From: an uncultured Ruminococcus sp. | GTDB lineage: Bacteria; Bacillota; Clostridia; Lachnospirales; Lachnospiraceae | Reading direction: 5' to 3' | Length of the DNA stretch: 48,524 bases | NCBI GenBank assembly: GCA_900544395.1 | Contig: UQVC01000018.1 | Location: forward strand, 1-48,524 | Shown here: in pieces, positions 8,932 through 16,605 of the stretch | Numbering within the stretch: position 1 is the stretch's first letter | Layout of the letters: each line of letters begins with the position of its first letter | Made by a program: the position numbers and the translations under genes | The notes under the pieces: generated by a model | The model's database searches: none | Told to the model about the DNA's origin: nothing | Seen by the model: only the letters and a program-made list of their open reading frames with translations

Positions 8932-8977
8932 AAAAAAAAGATGCCTGAGAGATTTTTAAAAATCCTTCAGACATCTT
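8932..8977 (-). terminator. Intrinsic terminator in the amt leader (attenuator)
   Basis: On the - strand, about 20 bases at 8977-8958 pair with 8957-8938 (19 of 20 positions including wobbles; the innermost bases form the loop), and eight T residues follow (8939-8932). It lies about 50 bases upstream of the amt start codon and in the same direction, so it must be bypassed for amt-glnK expression. Confidence 0.75.
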
Positions 8978-8983
8978 CGTCTG
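8968..8983 (-). promoter_or_regulatory. Hexaloop hairpin overlapping the amt leader terminator (candidate antiterminator)
   Basis: On the - strand, CAGAC and GTCTG form a 5-bp stem closed by the six-base loop GAAGAT. Its 3' half is the 5' arm of the terminator, so the two structures exclude each other. This resembles the second hairpin of ANTAR-protein targets that control nitrogen genes in some Firmicutes. However, a clear first hexaloop hairpin was not found and the loop starts with G rather than A, so the regulator is unproven. Confidence 0.4.
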
Positions 8984-9104
8984 CAAACAGAATAGCAGAG
9001 AAGCTGAAAAATGACAAGGGTGAAACTAAACAAAGAATTTTTGGAAAATCATGCAAAATTTTCAAAATTAAACAAACAGGCAGAAAATTGTAATTGTTAT
9101 TGTT

Positions 9105-9145
9105 CCGGCTAATCAAACTAAGTTTTGACGGAAACGCCGGCTAAT
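9105..9145 (+). repeat. Direct repeat CCGGCTAAT around the cbiG -35 box
   Basis: The 9-mer CCGGCTAAT occurs at 9105-9113 and 9137-9145, offset by 32 bases (about three helical turns). The first copy is just upstream of the -35 box and the second lies between -35 and -10. Spacing and placement suggest an operator for a DNA-binding regulator. The protein is unknown. Confidence 0.55.
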
Positions 9146-9153
9146 AGTATAGT
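9125..9153 (+). promoter_or_regulatory. Sigma-A type promoter of cbiG-cobK-cobO
   Basis: TTGACG (9125-9130) and TATAGT (9148-9153) are separated by 17 bases, 5 of 6 matches for each box. It is about 30 bases upstream of the cbiG start codon. One copy of the CCGGCTAAT repeat lies inside the spacer. Confidence 0.8.
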
Positions 9154-9185
9154 AGATGAAAAGAAAGTGAAAAGAGAAGAAAATA

Positions 9186-10268
9186 ATGAAGAGAAAAAGT
9201 GTGAGAATTTATAGTTTTACCGGGACTGGAAGCTGTCTGGCGTTAAAACTGGCGGAAAAACTAAAACAGGAAGGATATGTATGTACAGGATATACTGTGG
9301 CACGTTTTGCAGAGGATAAAAGACTGCAGCGATTAAATGACGGATGGAAACAGGAAATCGGGGCATCCTGGGGAGAACATGCACTGGTATTTATCGGGGC
9401 GGCAGGAATCGCGATCCGTGCGATCGCTCCGTTTGTAAAAGATAAGTTTACAGATCCTCCGGTGATTGTTCTGGATGAGAAGGGCACATTTGCCATCCCG
9501 CTTTTGTCGGGACATGTAGGCGGAGGAGTAACTCTCGCGAAGGTTCTTGCAGAATACACAGGAGGCAGGGCGGTGATCACAACGGCTACAGATGTGCAGA
9601 AAAAGTTTGCGGCAGACGTGTTTGCCATGGAGAACGGACTCATCATTACAGACCGGGAAGAGGCGAAAAAAATCTCGGCAGGGATTCTTGAAAAAAAGAA
9701 TACGGGAATTTTTTCAGAGTTTCCGCTTTTGGGGGATATACCCGAAGAACTGACCATATGCGGCAGTGAAGAACAACTGGAGGGATGCTGTGGGAAGATT
9801 GTGATCTGTGAAAAAAATCCCAGAAATAAAAAATCAGGTGTATTATATCTTTTGCCAAGAAATCTGTATGTGGGAATGGGATGCAAAAAAGGGACAAAAA
9901 AAGAAATTCTGGAGGCAGAGCTTTTGAAAACTCTGGAAAAGCATGGATTTTTACCGGAGCAGATCCGTGCACTTGGAAGCATCGATCTGAAAAGGGAGGA
10001 GGCCGGGTTGCTGGAGCTGGCAGATTCTCTTGGAGTGGAGTTTTTGACTTATTCCGCAGAATCACTTCAGGAAATTTCGGCAGTCAGCAGTTCTTCGGAA
10101 TTTGTAAGAGGAGTGACAGGGGTAGACAATGTCTGTGAGAGAGCGGCGAAAAAAATGTGTCCGGAGGGAGTGATGGTTCAGGAAAAGGTCTGTCTGAATC
10201 AGTGTACGGCTGCTGTTGTCTGTGGTGAAGTTATGGTAAGATTTGGAAAAGAGGAGGAAGAAAGATGA
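9186..10268 (+). CDS. cbiG: Cobalt-precorrin-5A hydrolase
   Basis: CbiG opens the delta-lactone of cobalt-precorrin-5A and releases the C2 unit as acetaldehyde in the anaerobic corrin pathway. The 360-residue length is normal. The N-terminal half has the characteristic G-A-A-G-I-A-I-R-A-I-A-P-F segment followed by K-D-K-F-T-D-P and I-P-L-L-S-G-H-V-G-G. The C-terminal domain starts near residue 225 with V-G-M-G-C-K-K-G-T and includes a L-G-S-I-D segment. The AGAAGAAAATA upstream is a weak ribosome-binding site. The stop overlaps the cobK start by four bases. This first gene of the supercluster is not behind the riboswitch. Confidence 0.95.
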   Translation: MKRKSVRIYSFTGTGSCLALKLAEKLKQEGYVCTGYTVARFAEDKRLQRLNDGWKQEIGASWGEHALVFIGAAGIAIRAIAPFVKDKFTDPPVIVLDEKGTFAIPLLSGHVGGGVTLAKVLAEYTGGRAVITTATDVQKKFAADVFAMENGLIITDREEAKKISAGILEKKNTGIFSEFPLLGDIPEELTICGSEEQLEGCCGKIVICEKNPRNKKSGVLYLLPRNLYVGMGCKKGTKKEILEAELLKTLEKHGFLPEQIRALGSIDLKREEAGLLELADSLGVEFLTYSAESLQEISAVSSSSEFVRGVTGVDNVCERAAKKMCPEGVMVQEKVCLNQCTAAVVCGEVMVRFGKEEEER

Positions 10269-11038
10269 AGCGTATCTTGATTTTTTCAGGTACTACAGAA
10301 GGACGGGAACTGGCAGAATTTCTGAGAAACAGGCAGGTGGATGTCATCGTCAGTGTTGCCACAGAGTATGGAAGAGACTGTATGGATGTTGAGAGTTCTT
10401 CTAATGTAAGTGTGCGTACCGGACGTATGGATGAGACACAGATCCGGCAGTTTTTAACGGCGCAGAAAATTGATCTGGTGGTCGATGCGACACATCCGTT
10501 TGCAGCAGAAGTGACGAAAAACGTAGAGCAGGCATGTAGGATGGCAGGTACGGAATATATCAGATGTGTGCGGGAACGGCAGAACTGGGATGATAAAGGG
10601 GAGCGTGTTGTGCGTGTGGAAAGTGTACCTGAGGCAGTGGAATACCTGCAAAATACAGACGGGAATGTTCTGATCGCTACCGGAAGTAAAGAATTGAAAG
10701 AATATACCAGGATAGCAGGCTGCAAAGAGCGATGTTATGCCCGTGTCCTTTCTACACAGGTTTCAGTGGAAGAGAGCATTCGGCTTGGATTCGAAGGAAG
10801 GCATCTGATCGCCATGCAGGGTCCGTTTTCAAAAGAATTAAATCTTGCGATGCTAAGAGCTGTGGATGCCAGATATTTTGTGACAAAAGAATCCGGAAAA
10901 TCCGGTGGTTTTCTGGAGAAGGTGCAGGCTGCAGAAGAGGCAAAGGCTGTGCTGGTGGTAGTAGGAAGACCGTTTGAAGTTGGGAAAATACTAAAAGAAA
11001 CGAAAAAATTCCTAGAAATATGGGCAGGGCTGTGCTAA
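10265..11038 (+). CDS. cobK: Cobalt-precorrin-6A reductase
   Basis: CobK/CbiJ reduces the C18-C19 double bond of (cobalt-)precorrin-6A with NADPH. The 257-residue protein has the family N-terminus with G-T-T-E-G-R-E-L-A near residues 9-17 and the D-A-T-H-P-F-A motif near residue 78. It overlaps the end of cbiG (ATGA) and has GAGGAGGAAAG as ribosome-binding site. The cobO gene follows after 47 bases. An equally valid symbol in anaerobic pathways is cbiJ. Confidence 0.95.
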   Translation: MKRILIFSGTTEGRELAEFLRNRQVDVIVSVATEYGRDCMDVESSSNVSVRTGRMDETQIRQFLTAQKIDLVVDATHPFAAEVTKNVEQACRMAGTEYIRCVRERQNWDDKGERVVRVESVPEAVEYLQNTDGNVLIATGSKELKEYTRIAGCKERCYARVLSTQVSVEESIRLGFEGRHLIAMQGPFSKELNLAMLRAVDARYFVTKESGKSGGFLEKVQAAEEAKAVLVVVGRPFEVGKILKETKKFLEIWAGLC

Positions 11039-11085
11039 AATTTAGAAAGATTTAAGGAAAGGCTGAAACAGAAAGAGGACAGAAT

Positions 11086-11613
11086 ATGAGGCAGGGAATG
11101 ATCCAGATTTACTGTGGAGACGGAAAAGGAAAGACCACGGCAGCTACGGGACTTGCAGTGCGGGCAGCCGGAAGCGGGATGAAAGTACTGTTTGCCCGTT
11201 TTTTGAAGAATGAGAACTCTGCAGAATTGTGTGTGTTAGATCAGATTCCGGGGATAGAAGTGATCCATTTACCGAAGTCCTATGGGTTTTATAACACGCA
11301 GTCCGAGGAAGAAAAGGCAGAGACAAAGCAGATGTATGGAGAATTGTGGAGGTATGCACTGGATCGGGCGAAAAATGGAGCGTGTGACATGCTTGTCATG
11401 GATGAATTTATGGCGGCAGATCACTATGGTCTGGTCCCGCATGAAGAGGCAATTCAGTTTTTAAAAGAAAAACCAGAAGGTCTGGAAGTGGTTCTGACTG
11501 GAAGAAATCCAACAGAAGATTTGATCGAAGCTGCAGACTATGTATCCGAGATCCGAAAAGTAAAACATCCATTTGACTGCGGCATTTGTGCCCGCAGAGG
11601 AATTGAATATTAA
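11086..11613 (+). CDS. cobO: Cob(I)yrinic acid a,c-diamide adenosyltransferase (CobO/BtuR type)
   Basis: This enzyme transfers the adenosyl group of ATP to Co(I) of corrinoids, making the upper ligand of coenzyme B12. The 175-residue protein has a modified P-loop G-D-G-K-G-K-T-T near residues 11-18, a second conserved patch L-V-M-D-E-F near residue 102, and the family C-terminus K-H-P-F-D-C-G-I-x-A-R-x-G-I-E-Y. It is the last gene before the riboswitch, so it would not be switched off by that element. It may also serve corrinoid salvage. Confidence 0.96.
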   Translation: MRQGMIQIYCGDGKGKTTAATGLAVRAAGSGMKVLFARFLKNENSAELCVLDQIPGIEVIHLPKSYGFYNTQSEEEKAETKQMYGELWRYALDRAKNGACDMLVMDEFMAADHYGLVPHEEAIQFLKEKPEGLEVVLTGRNPTEDLIEAADYVSEIRKVKHPFDCGICARRGIEY

Positions 11614-11699
11614 AAATGATACATTTGTATGTATGGACTCCATTTTCTAATACAGGAAACGCAGGGGTTTTTACATAAATTCAGATTCAAAGCAGATTT

Positions 11700-11856
11700 A
11701 AAAAATGCCGTCCGAAAAAAGGCGGCAGGGGAACCGGGTGGGAATCCCGGACAATGCCCGTTGCTGTATTGGAGTAGTGGTATTTCATGAGGTCACTGTA
11801 GGAAATCCTATGGGAAGGCGAAATACTGCGTTTGATGCCTAAGTCAGAACACCCGC
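11700..11856 (+). promoter_or_regulatory. Cobalamin riboswitch aptamer
   Basis: The element has the conserved junction GGGAACCGGGTGGGAATCCC at about 11,729-11,748 followed by an ACAATGCCCG segment. It also has a B12 box variant at about 11,837-11,856, with AGTCAGAACACCCGC in place of the more usual GCCAGGAGACCTGCC. It lies in front of the cobalt transporter and corrin genes. Known elements of this class bind adenosyl- or hydroxocobalamin and turn downstream genes off. Exact borders are approximate. Confidence 0.93.
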
Positions 11857-11926
11857 TTTTAAAGGAATCTGGAAGGTTACGGGAATATGACCGGGTGTAT
11901 GCGAAACAGTCTCCTTTTTGAGTCTT
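11849..11926 (+). terminator. Riboswitch expression platform with candidate terminator/antiterminator
   Basis: AAAGGA (11,861-11,866) can pair with TCCTTT (11,912-11,917), with inner pairing GGTT/GACC, and T-rich sequence follows. This is a candidate terminator. Alternatively ACACCCG in the B12 box (11,849-11,855) is perfectly complementary to CGGGTGT (11,892-11,898). The two pairings cross and cannot both form simply. Folding was done by eye. Confidence 0.5.
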
Positions 11927-11983
11927 TTGGCAGCCTGGAATATTTCAGAAAAATTTTGTCAAAAGAAAAGGAGAGAAAAGAAC

Positions 11984-12733
11984 ATGACAAAAAAACAGAA
12001 CATCTTATTGAAGGCAAGCATCGCGATCGCGGTGTTATTTGCTATCGCACCGGCTTCGAATGCCATGCACATTATGGAGGGATACCTTCCGGCAGCATTT
12101 TGCATTGCGTGGGGAGTCATCTGCCTGCCGTTTATCGTCGCAGGATTTTTTTCCATTCAGAAAACATTAAAACAGAGCAGAAAAACACTGATCCTTCTGG
12201 CAATGTCAGGAGCCTTTGTGTTTGTGATCTCTTCCTTGAAGATCCCGTCTGTGACCGGAAGCTGTTCCCATATGACAGGAACCGGACTGGGTGCGATTTT
12301 ATTCGGGCCTACGGCAGCAGGCGTGTTGGGGCTGATCGTGTTACTATTTCAGGCAATCCTGCTGGCACACGGCGGACTGACCACGCTGGGAGCCAATACA
12401 TTTTCTATGGCGATCGCAGGTCCGTTTCTTTCTTATGGGATTTATAAGCTTTGCCAGAAACTCAATGTAAACCGGAAGGTGGCAGTGTTTCTGGCAGCAT
12501 TTTTCGGGGATCTGTTCACTTACTGTGTAACCAGTCTGCAGCTTGCTATGGCATATCCGTCTGAAGCGGGCGGGGTGGGAGCTTCCGCAGTGAAATTCCT
12601 TGGAGTGTTTGCTCCGACACAGCTTCCGCTGGCAGTAATGGAAGGACTTCTTACGGTTGTGATCGTGATCGCACTGGAGTCGTATGCAAAACCGGAACTC
12701 AAAGCCGTTGGATTTTTAAAGGAGGAAAAGTAG
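11984..12733 (+). CDS. cbiM: Cobalt ECF transporter substrate-binding subunit CbiM
   Basis: CbiM is the membrane S-component that captures Co(II). The 249-residue protein has a signal peptide (residues 1-27, ending S-N-A) followed by the mature N-terminus M28-H29-I-M-E-G. In this family the mature N-terminal Met-His coordinates the metal. Several hydrophobic helices follow. A longer frame starts at 11,918, but the ATG at 11,984 has AAAAGGAGAG upstream and gives the proper signal peptide. It is the first gene behind the riboswitch and one base before cbiN. Confidence 0.96.
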   Translation: MTKKQNILLKASIAIAVLFAIAPASNAMHIMEGYLPAAFCIAWGVICLPFIVAGFFSIQKTLKQSRKTLILLAMSGAFVFVISSLKIPSVTGSCSHMTGTGLGAILFGPTAAGVLGLIVLLFQAILLAHGGLTTLGANTFSMAIAGPFLSYGIYKLCQKLNVNRKVAVFLAAFFGDLFTYCVTSLQLAMAYPSEAGGVGASAVKFLGVFAPTQLPLAVMEGLLTVVIVIALESYAKPELKAVGFLKEEK

Positions 12734-12734
12734 G

Positions 12735-13049
12735 ATGAGTAAGAAAAATAAAACACTGGTACTGGTTCTGCTGCTCGCGGTGGTCCTGCTGGCAGCAGTT
12801 CCGTTTCTGACTTTGAAAGATGCAGAGTTTGGCGGATCAGATGATGCGGGAAGTGTGATGGTAGAAGAGATCCATGGAGAATATGAACCATGGTTTACCC
12901 CTGTTCTGGAAGAGTTTCTTGGAAAAGAGATCCCGGGAGAGGTGGAGTCCCTGCTGTTTTGTGTACAGACCGGAATCGGCGTGGGGATCATCGCTTTTTG
13001 CATGGGGCGTCTCGTAGAGCGGAAGAAGTGGCAGAATGATAATCATTGA
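12735..13049 (+). CDS. cbiN: Cobalt ECF transporter accessory subunit CbiN
   Basis: CbiN is a small two-helix protein that joins CbiM to allow cobalt capture. The 104-residue protein has a transmembrane segment at about residues 6-27, an extracytoplasmic stretch with the W-F-T-P segment near 53-56, and a second helix at about 72-93. Length and layout match the family. Its 3' end overlaps the start of cbiQ by 14 bases. It carries GAGGAAAAGTAGG as ribosome-binding region overlapping the end of cbiM. Confidence 0.95.
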   Translation: MSKKNKTLVLVLLLAVVLLAAVPFLTLKDAEFGGSDDAGSVMVEEIHGEYEPWFTPVLEEFLGKEIPGEVESLLFCVQTGIGVGIIAFCMGRLVERKKWQNDNH

Positions 13050-13809
13050 TAAATTAAGTTATTCCTCCGGACTTGCACATGTGAGCCCGGAGGAGAAGTT
13101 TGCATATGCGGTTCTGACCCTGTTGGTCTGTGTGGTCAGCCGGTCTGTTGCAGCGGCAGTGACCGTACTGGCGGTCAATGGAATTCTTAATGTAAAAAAG
13201 GGAAGAGTTCCATTTTACCTGTACTTGAAATACCTGATGGTACCCCTGATATTTCTGCTGTTGAGTACACTGGCAATCCTGGTCAATGTATCCAAAGAGC
13301 CGCTGGATGCCTATGCAATCCCGCTGGGGCAGTATTATGTGACATCCAGCTGGATGGGGCTGAAAAAAGGCGGGCAGATGATACTGACGGCGCTTGCAAG
13401 TGTTTCCAGTCTGTATGTCCTGTCTTTTAACACGCCGATGACGGAAATTCTGGATGTGTTAAAGAGACTGCATTTTCCGGGATTGTTCATTGAGCTGATG
13501 CTTTTGACATATCGGTTTATTTTTATCCTGATGGAAGGGGCATCTGCAATTATGACGGCGCAGAAAGCAAGGCTTGGAAACCGGGATCTGAAAACTTCGA
13601 TCCAGTCTTTCGGGCAGATGGCATCGGTTGTGTTTGTGCGGGCGCTGAAGCAGTCGGATGCACTGTACAATGCGATGGAATCCAGATGTTATGACGGTGA
13701 GATCAGGGTACTTTCAGGAGAGTATCAAAAAAACAAGAGCAATTTCCGGAAAATAGCAGTTTTTGAGGCAGTCCTGATTTTGCTTGCGGTTTGGGAGAGA
13801 ATAGGATGA
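13036..13809 (+). CDS. cbiQ: Cobalt ECF transporter transmembrane (T) subunit CbiQ
   Basis: CbiQ couples ATP hydrolysis by CbiO to the CbiMN substrate unit. The 257-residue protein has five to six hydrophobic segments and ends with the charged coupling region (the A-K-A-R-L-G and A-L-K-Q-S-D-A-L-Y-N-A-M-E-S-R segments) that contacts the ATPase. The A-M-E-S-R-C-Y segment near residue 212 is typical. The ATGA overlap with cbiO implies translational coupling. Confidence 0.95.
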   Translation: MIIIDKLSYSSGLAHVSPEEKFAYAVLTLLVCVVSRSVAAAVTVLAVNGILNVKKGRVPFYLYLKYLMVPLIFLLLSTLAILVNVSKEPLDAYAIPLGQYYVTSSWMGLKKGGQMILTALASVSSLYVLSFNTPMTEILDVLKRLHFPGLFIELMLLTYRFIFILMEGASAIMTAQKARLGNRDLKTSIQSFGQMASVVFVRALKQSDALYNAMESRCYDGEIRVLSGEYQKNKSNFRKIAVFEAVLILLAVWERIG

Positions 13810-14642
13810 GTGAAGAGATTATTTTAGAGGCGAGAGATATCTGGCATTCTTATGAAGAGAATGACAGGTTTTCTCTGCAGGGGCTGGACTTAAAAGTAAA
13901 AAAGGGGAGTAAGGTTGCTTTTATGGGAGCCAACGGTTCTGGAAAATCTACGTTTTTTCTCTGCTGCAACGGAATTTTACGACCACAAAAGGGAGATATT
14001 TTGTTTCATGGAAAACCGGTGAGCTACAAGAGAAAGGAACTTCTGGCACTTCGATCCAAGGTGGGGATTGTGTTTCAGGACCCGGATAAACAGTTGTTTT
14101 CTGCCAGCGTGGAGCAGGAAATCTCATTCGGGATCCTGAATCTGGGTGTTGCAAAAGAACAGGCAAGAACAGAAGTGGAGCAGGTGATGGAAGAACTGGA
14201 GATCGTGCCCTTTCGAAAACGACCGGTACATGCGTTAAGCGGGGGGCAGAAAAAACAGGTCTCGATCGCGGATATTTTAGTGATGCGTCCGGAGATCATC
14301 ATTTTGGATGAACCTGCAGCAGCCCTGGATCCGAAGCATACCCGCATGGTAAATGAGATGGTAGACAAACTCACAGAGCAGGGAATCACAGTACTCATGG
14401 CGACTCATGATATGGATTATGCATATGCCTGGGCGGATGAGATCGTGTTGATGAAAGATGGAAAAGTGCTCTGTCAGGGCGCGCCGGAAGCAGTGTGCAG
14501 AGAAACAGAAAAGCTGAAAGAGACGAATCTGGAAGAACCGGCTCTTTTACGGTTATTTGATCGTTTAAAAGCACGTAAAATAATAGAAGCAACAGGAAAA
14601 GCTCCAAGGACATGGAAGGAGCTGGAGCAGTTGATCGGATAG
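13806..14642 (+). CDS. cbiO: Cobalt ECF transporter ATP-binding subunit CbiO
   Basis: This 278-residue ABC ATPase energises the cobalt importer at the inner face of the membrane. It has Walker A G41-A-N-G-S-G-K-S-T49, a Q-loop in the F-Q-D-P-D segment, signature L144-S-G-G-Q148, Walker B ending D168-E169, and switch histidine H201. An upstream TTG at 13,791 would add five residues. The ATG at 13,806 overlaps the cbiQ stop and has GGGAGAGAATAGG before it. A single ATPase gene means it would act as a homodimer. Confidence 0.96.
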   Translation: MSEEIILEARDIWHSYEENDRFSLQGLDLKVKKGSKVAFMGANGSGKSTFFLCCNGILRPQKGDILFHGKPVSYKRKELLALRSKVGIVFQDPDKQLFSASVEQEISFGILNLGVAKEQARTEVEQVMEELEIVPFRKRPVHALSGGQKKQVSIADILVMRPEIIILDEPAAALDPKHTRMVNEMVDKLTEQGITVLMATHDMDYAYAWADEIVLMKDGKVLCQGAPEAVCRETEKLKETNLEEPALLRLFDRLKARKIIEATGKAPRTWKELEQLIG

Positions 14643-14668
14643 AAATTTCTGGAGAGGAAGGATTAAAA

Positions 14669-15439
14669 ATGGAGAAAAAAGGAATTCTTGTGGTAAGCTT
14701 CGGAACCAGTCATCTGGATACGATGGCAAAAACAATACAGGTAATGGAAGAGCAGATCAAAGAATCATTTCCCGGGTATACAGTATACCGGGCATTTACA
14801 AGTCAGATGATCTTGAACAAACTGGAACGGACAGAACATAAAAAGTATGATAATGTCCGTCAGGCACTGGAGCGTATGAAGCAGGACGGGATCACAAGGG
14901 TGATCGTTCAGCCGACACATATCATCAACGGCATTGAAAATGAAAAAATGCTGGAGGAGATTCAAAAACATGCGTCGTCTTTTGAAAAAGTCCTGGTGGG
15001 AAAACCACTTTTGTCTGAACCGGATGATTATAAAAAGACAGTGCATGCAGTGATGGAGGATGTGGATCTGGAAGAAGGCGAATGCCTGATCTTAATGGGA
15101 CATGGAACAGATCACCATGCAAACAGTGCCTATCCGGCGTTGGAATATACACTTCAGGCATTGGGATATGACCGCATTCATGTGGCGACTGTAGAAGGAT
15201 TTCCAGAATTAAAAGACGTGATGCATCGGATCGAACAAAGACAGTATCGTAAAGTGGCACTGCTGCCGTTTATGTTTGTGGCAGGAGATCATGCAAAAAA
15301 TGATATGGCAGGAGATGAGGATTCCTGGAAATGTGAGCTGGAAGAAGCCGGATATGAAGTTCGTCCGATCTTAAGGGGACTTGGAGAACTTCCGGGAATC
15401 CGTCAGATTTTCATGGAGCATTTAGAGGAGGCACAATGA
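14669..15439 (+). CDS. cbiK: Sirohydrochlorin cobaltochelatase CbiK
   Basis: CbiK inserts Co(II) into sirohydrochlorin, the step that defines the cobalt-early anaerobic route. The 256-residue protein has the two active-site histidines at H145 (G-H-G-T segment) and H208 (A-G-D-H-A segment), closely matching the numbering of the Salmonella enzyme. There is no signal peptide, so it is the cytosolic form rather than the periplasmic heme-binding form of sulfate reducers. The ATG at 14,669, behind GGAGAGGAAGG, is preferred over the in-frame start at 14,612, which overlaps cbiO. It follows the cobalt transporter genes directly. Confidence 0.96.
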   Translation: MEKKGILVVSFGTSHLDTMAKTIQVMEEQIKESFPGYTVYRAFTSQMILNKLERTEHKKYDNVRQALERMKQDGITRVIVQPTHIINGIENEKMLEEIQKHASSFEKVLVGKPLLSEPDDYKKTVHAVMEDVDLEEGECLILMGHGTDHHANSAYPALEYTLQALGYDRIHVATVEGFPELKDVMHRIEQRQYRKVALLPFMFVAGDHAKNDMAGDEDSWKCELEEAGYEVRPILRGLGELPGIRQIFMEHLEEAQ

Positions 15440-16605
15440 CAGAACAGGCATTTGTGTGGAAAGATCAGAAAAAACTGAGAATGGGATATACCACCGGAAG
15501 CTGTGCTGCGGCTGCGGCAAAAGCAGCAGCCAGAATGCTGTTTTTGGGAGAAGAGATCTGTCAGGTTTCTCTGATGACACCAAAAGGGATCCGACTGTAT
15601 CTGGATGTGGAGGACATTTTGCGTACGAAAGACAAGGTACGCTGTGCGATCCGAAAGGATGCAGGGGACGATCCGGATGTGACGGATCAGATTTTGGTCT
15701 ATGCAGAGGTTTCCAAAACAGAGGGAAAGCAGATCACACTGGATGGCGGCGTTGGTGTCGGACGTATTACCAGAAAAGGACTGGAGCAGGATATCGGCGA
15801 TGCCGCGATCAATAAAGTTCCAAGAGCCATGATCCGTGAAGCAGTGGAAAAAGAGAAAGAGCGCGGCGGGTATACAGGCGGTCTTTCTGTGGTCATTTCA
15901 ATCCCTGACGGAGCAGAACTGGCAAAAAAAACATTCAACCCGAGGCTTGGTATCGAAGGAGGTCTTTCTGTGCTTGGAACCACAGGCATTGTAGAGCCAA
16001 TGAGTGAGAAAGCCCTGACAGATACGATTTTCCTGGAAATGAAGATGCTCAGAGAAAATGGAAACGAGTACTGTTATCTGGTACCGGGAAATTATGGAAG
16101 TGATTTTCTGAAAGAAGCACTTGGTTATGATGGAAATCTTGCGGTCAAGTGCAGCAATTACATCGGGGAATCCATCGATCATGCAGTGCGGCTCGGTATG
16201 AAAGGAATTCTGCTGATCGGACATGTGGGCAAACTGATCAAGGTGGCGGCAGGAGTGATGAATACGCACTCCAGACAGGCGGACTGCAGGATGGAAGTAT
16301 TTGCCTCACATGCGGCGATGGCGGGGGCTGATCCTGAAACCGTAAAAAAAATTATGGAAAGTATTACAACAGCAGAAATGACAGAACTGCTTGAAAAAGA
16401 ACAGCTGTTGGGACAGGTTATGGATTCTGTAATGAAACGGATCGCATTTTATCTGAAGCACAGAGGAGGGGAGTCTCTTCGTGTGGAAGCAATCGTGTTT
16501 TCGAATGAAAACGGGATATTAGGAGAGACTTCCGGTGCAGAAGAACTTTTGGAAATCATACGCGCAGAATCAGTGAAAGAGAAACGAACAGGAGAGAAAG
16601 AATGA
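15436..16605 (+). CDS. cbiD: Cobalt-precorrin-5B C1-methyltransferase
   Basis: CbiD methylates C1 of cobalt-precorrin-5B with S-adenosylmethionine. It is unrelated in fold to the other corrin methyltransferases. The 389-residue protein carries the hallmark G-Y-T-T-G-S-C at residues 17-23 and a central glycine-rich G-G-V-G-V-G-R-I-T-R-K-G-L segment. Length is normal. It overlaps cbiK (ATGA) and cbiL (ATGA). Confidence 0.97.
   Translation: MTEQAFVWKDQKKLRMGYTTGSCAAAAAKAAARMLFLGEEICQVSLMTPKGIRLYLDVEDILRTKDKVRCAIRKDAGDDPDVTDQILVYAEVSKTEGKQITLDGGVGVGRITRKGLEQDIGDAAINKVPRAMIREAVEKEKERGGYTGGLSVVISIPDGAELAKKTFNPRLGIEGGLSVLGTTGIVEPMSEKALTDTIFLEMKMLRENGNEYCYLVPGNYGSDFLKEALGYDGNLAVKCSNYIGESIDHAVRLGMKGILLIGHVGKLIKVAAGVMNTHSRQADCRMEVFASHAAMAGADPETVKKIMESITTAEMTELLEKEQLLGQVMDSVMKRIAFYLKHRGGESLRVEAIVFSNENGILGETSGAEELLEIIRAESVKEKRTGEKE

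Larger units (their letters stand above)
8881..9185. other. Divergent intergenic region between amt and cbiG
   Basis: This 305-base gap holds the amt attenuator on the - strand side and the cbiG promoter with its repeated 9-mer on the + strand side. The middle (about 9000-9100) is A/T-rich. I could not pick a convincing -35/-10 pair or a sigma-54 site for amt. No small gene is evident. Confidence 0.7.
11614..11983 (+). other. Leader region between cobO and cbiM
   Basis: This 370-base gap holds the cobalamin riboswitch (about 11,700-11,856), its expression platform (to about 11,926) and the cbiM ribosome-binding site AAAAGGAGAG near 11,965. No strong terminator follows cobO, and I found no convincing -35/-10 pair ahead of the riboswitch. 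cbiM may therefore be reached both by readthrough from cbiG-cobO and from an unseen promoter. Confidence 0.6.

Noticed and set aside
9000..9100. Sigma-54 promoter for amt
   Set aside because: No GG/GC pair with the required spacing was found on the - strand.
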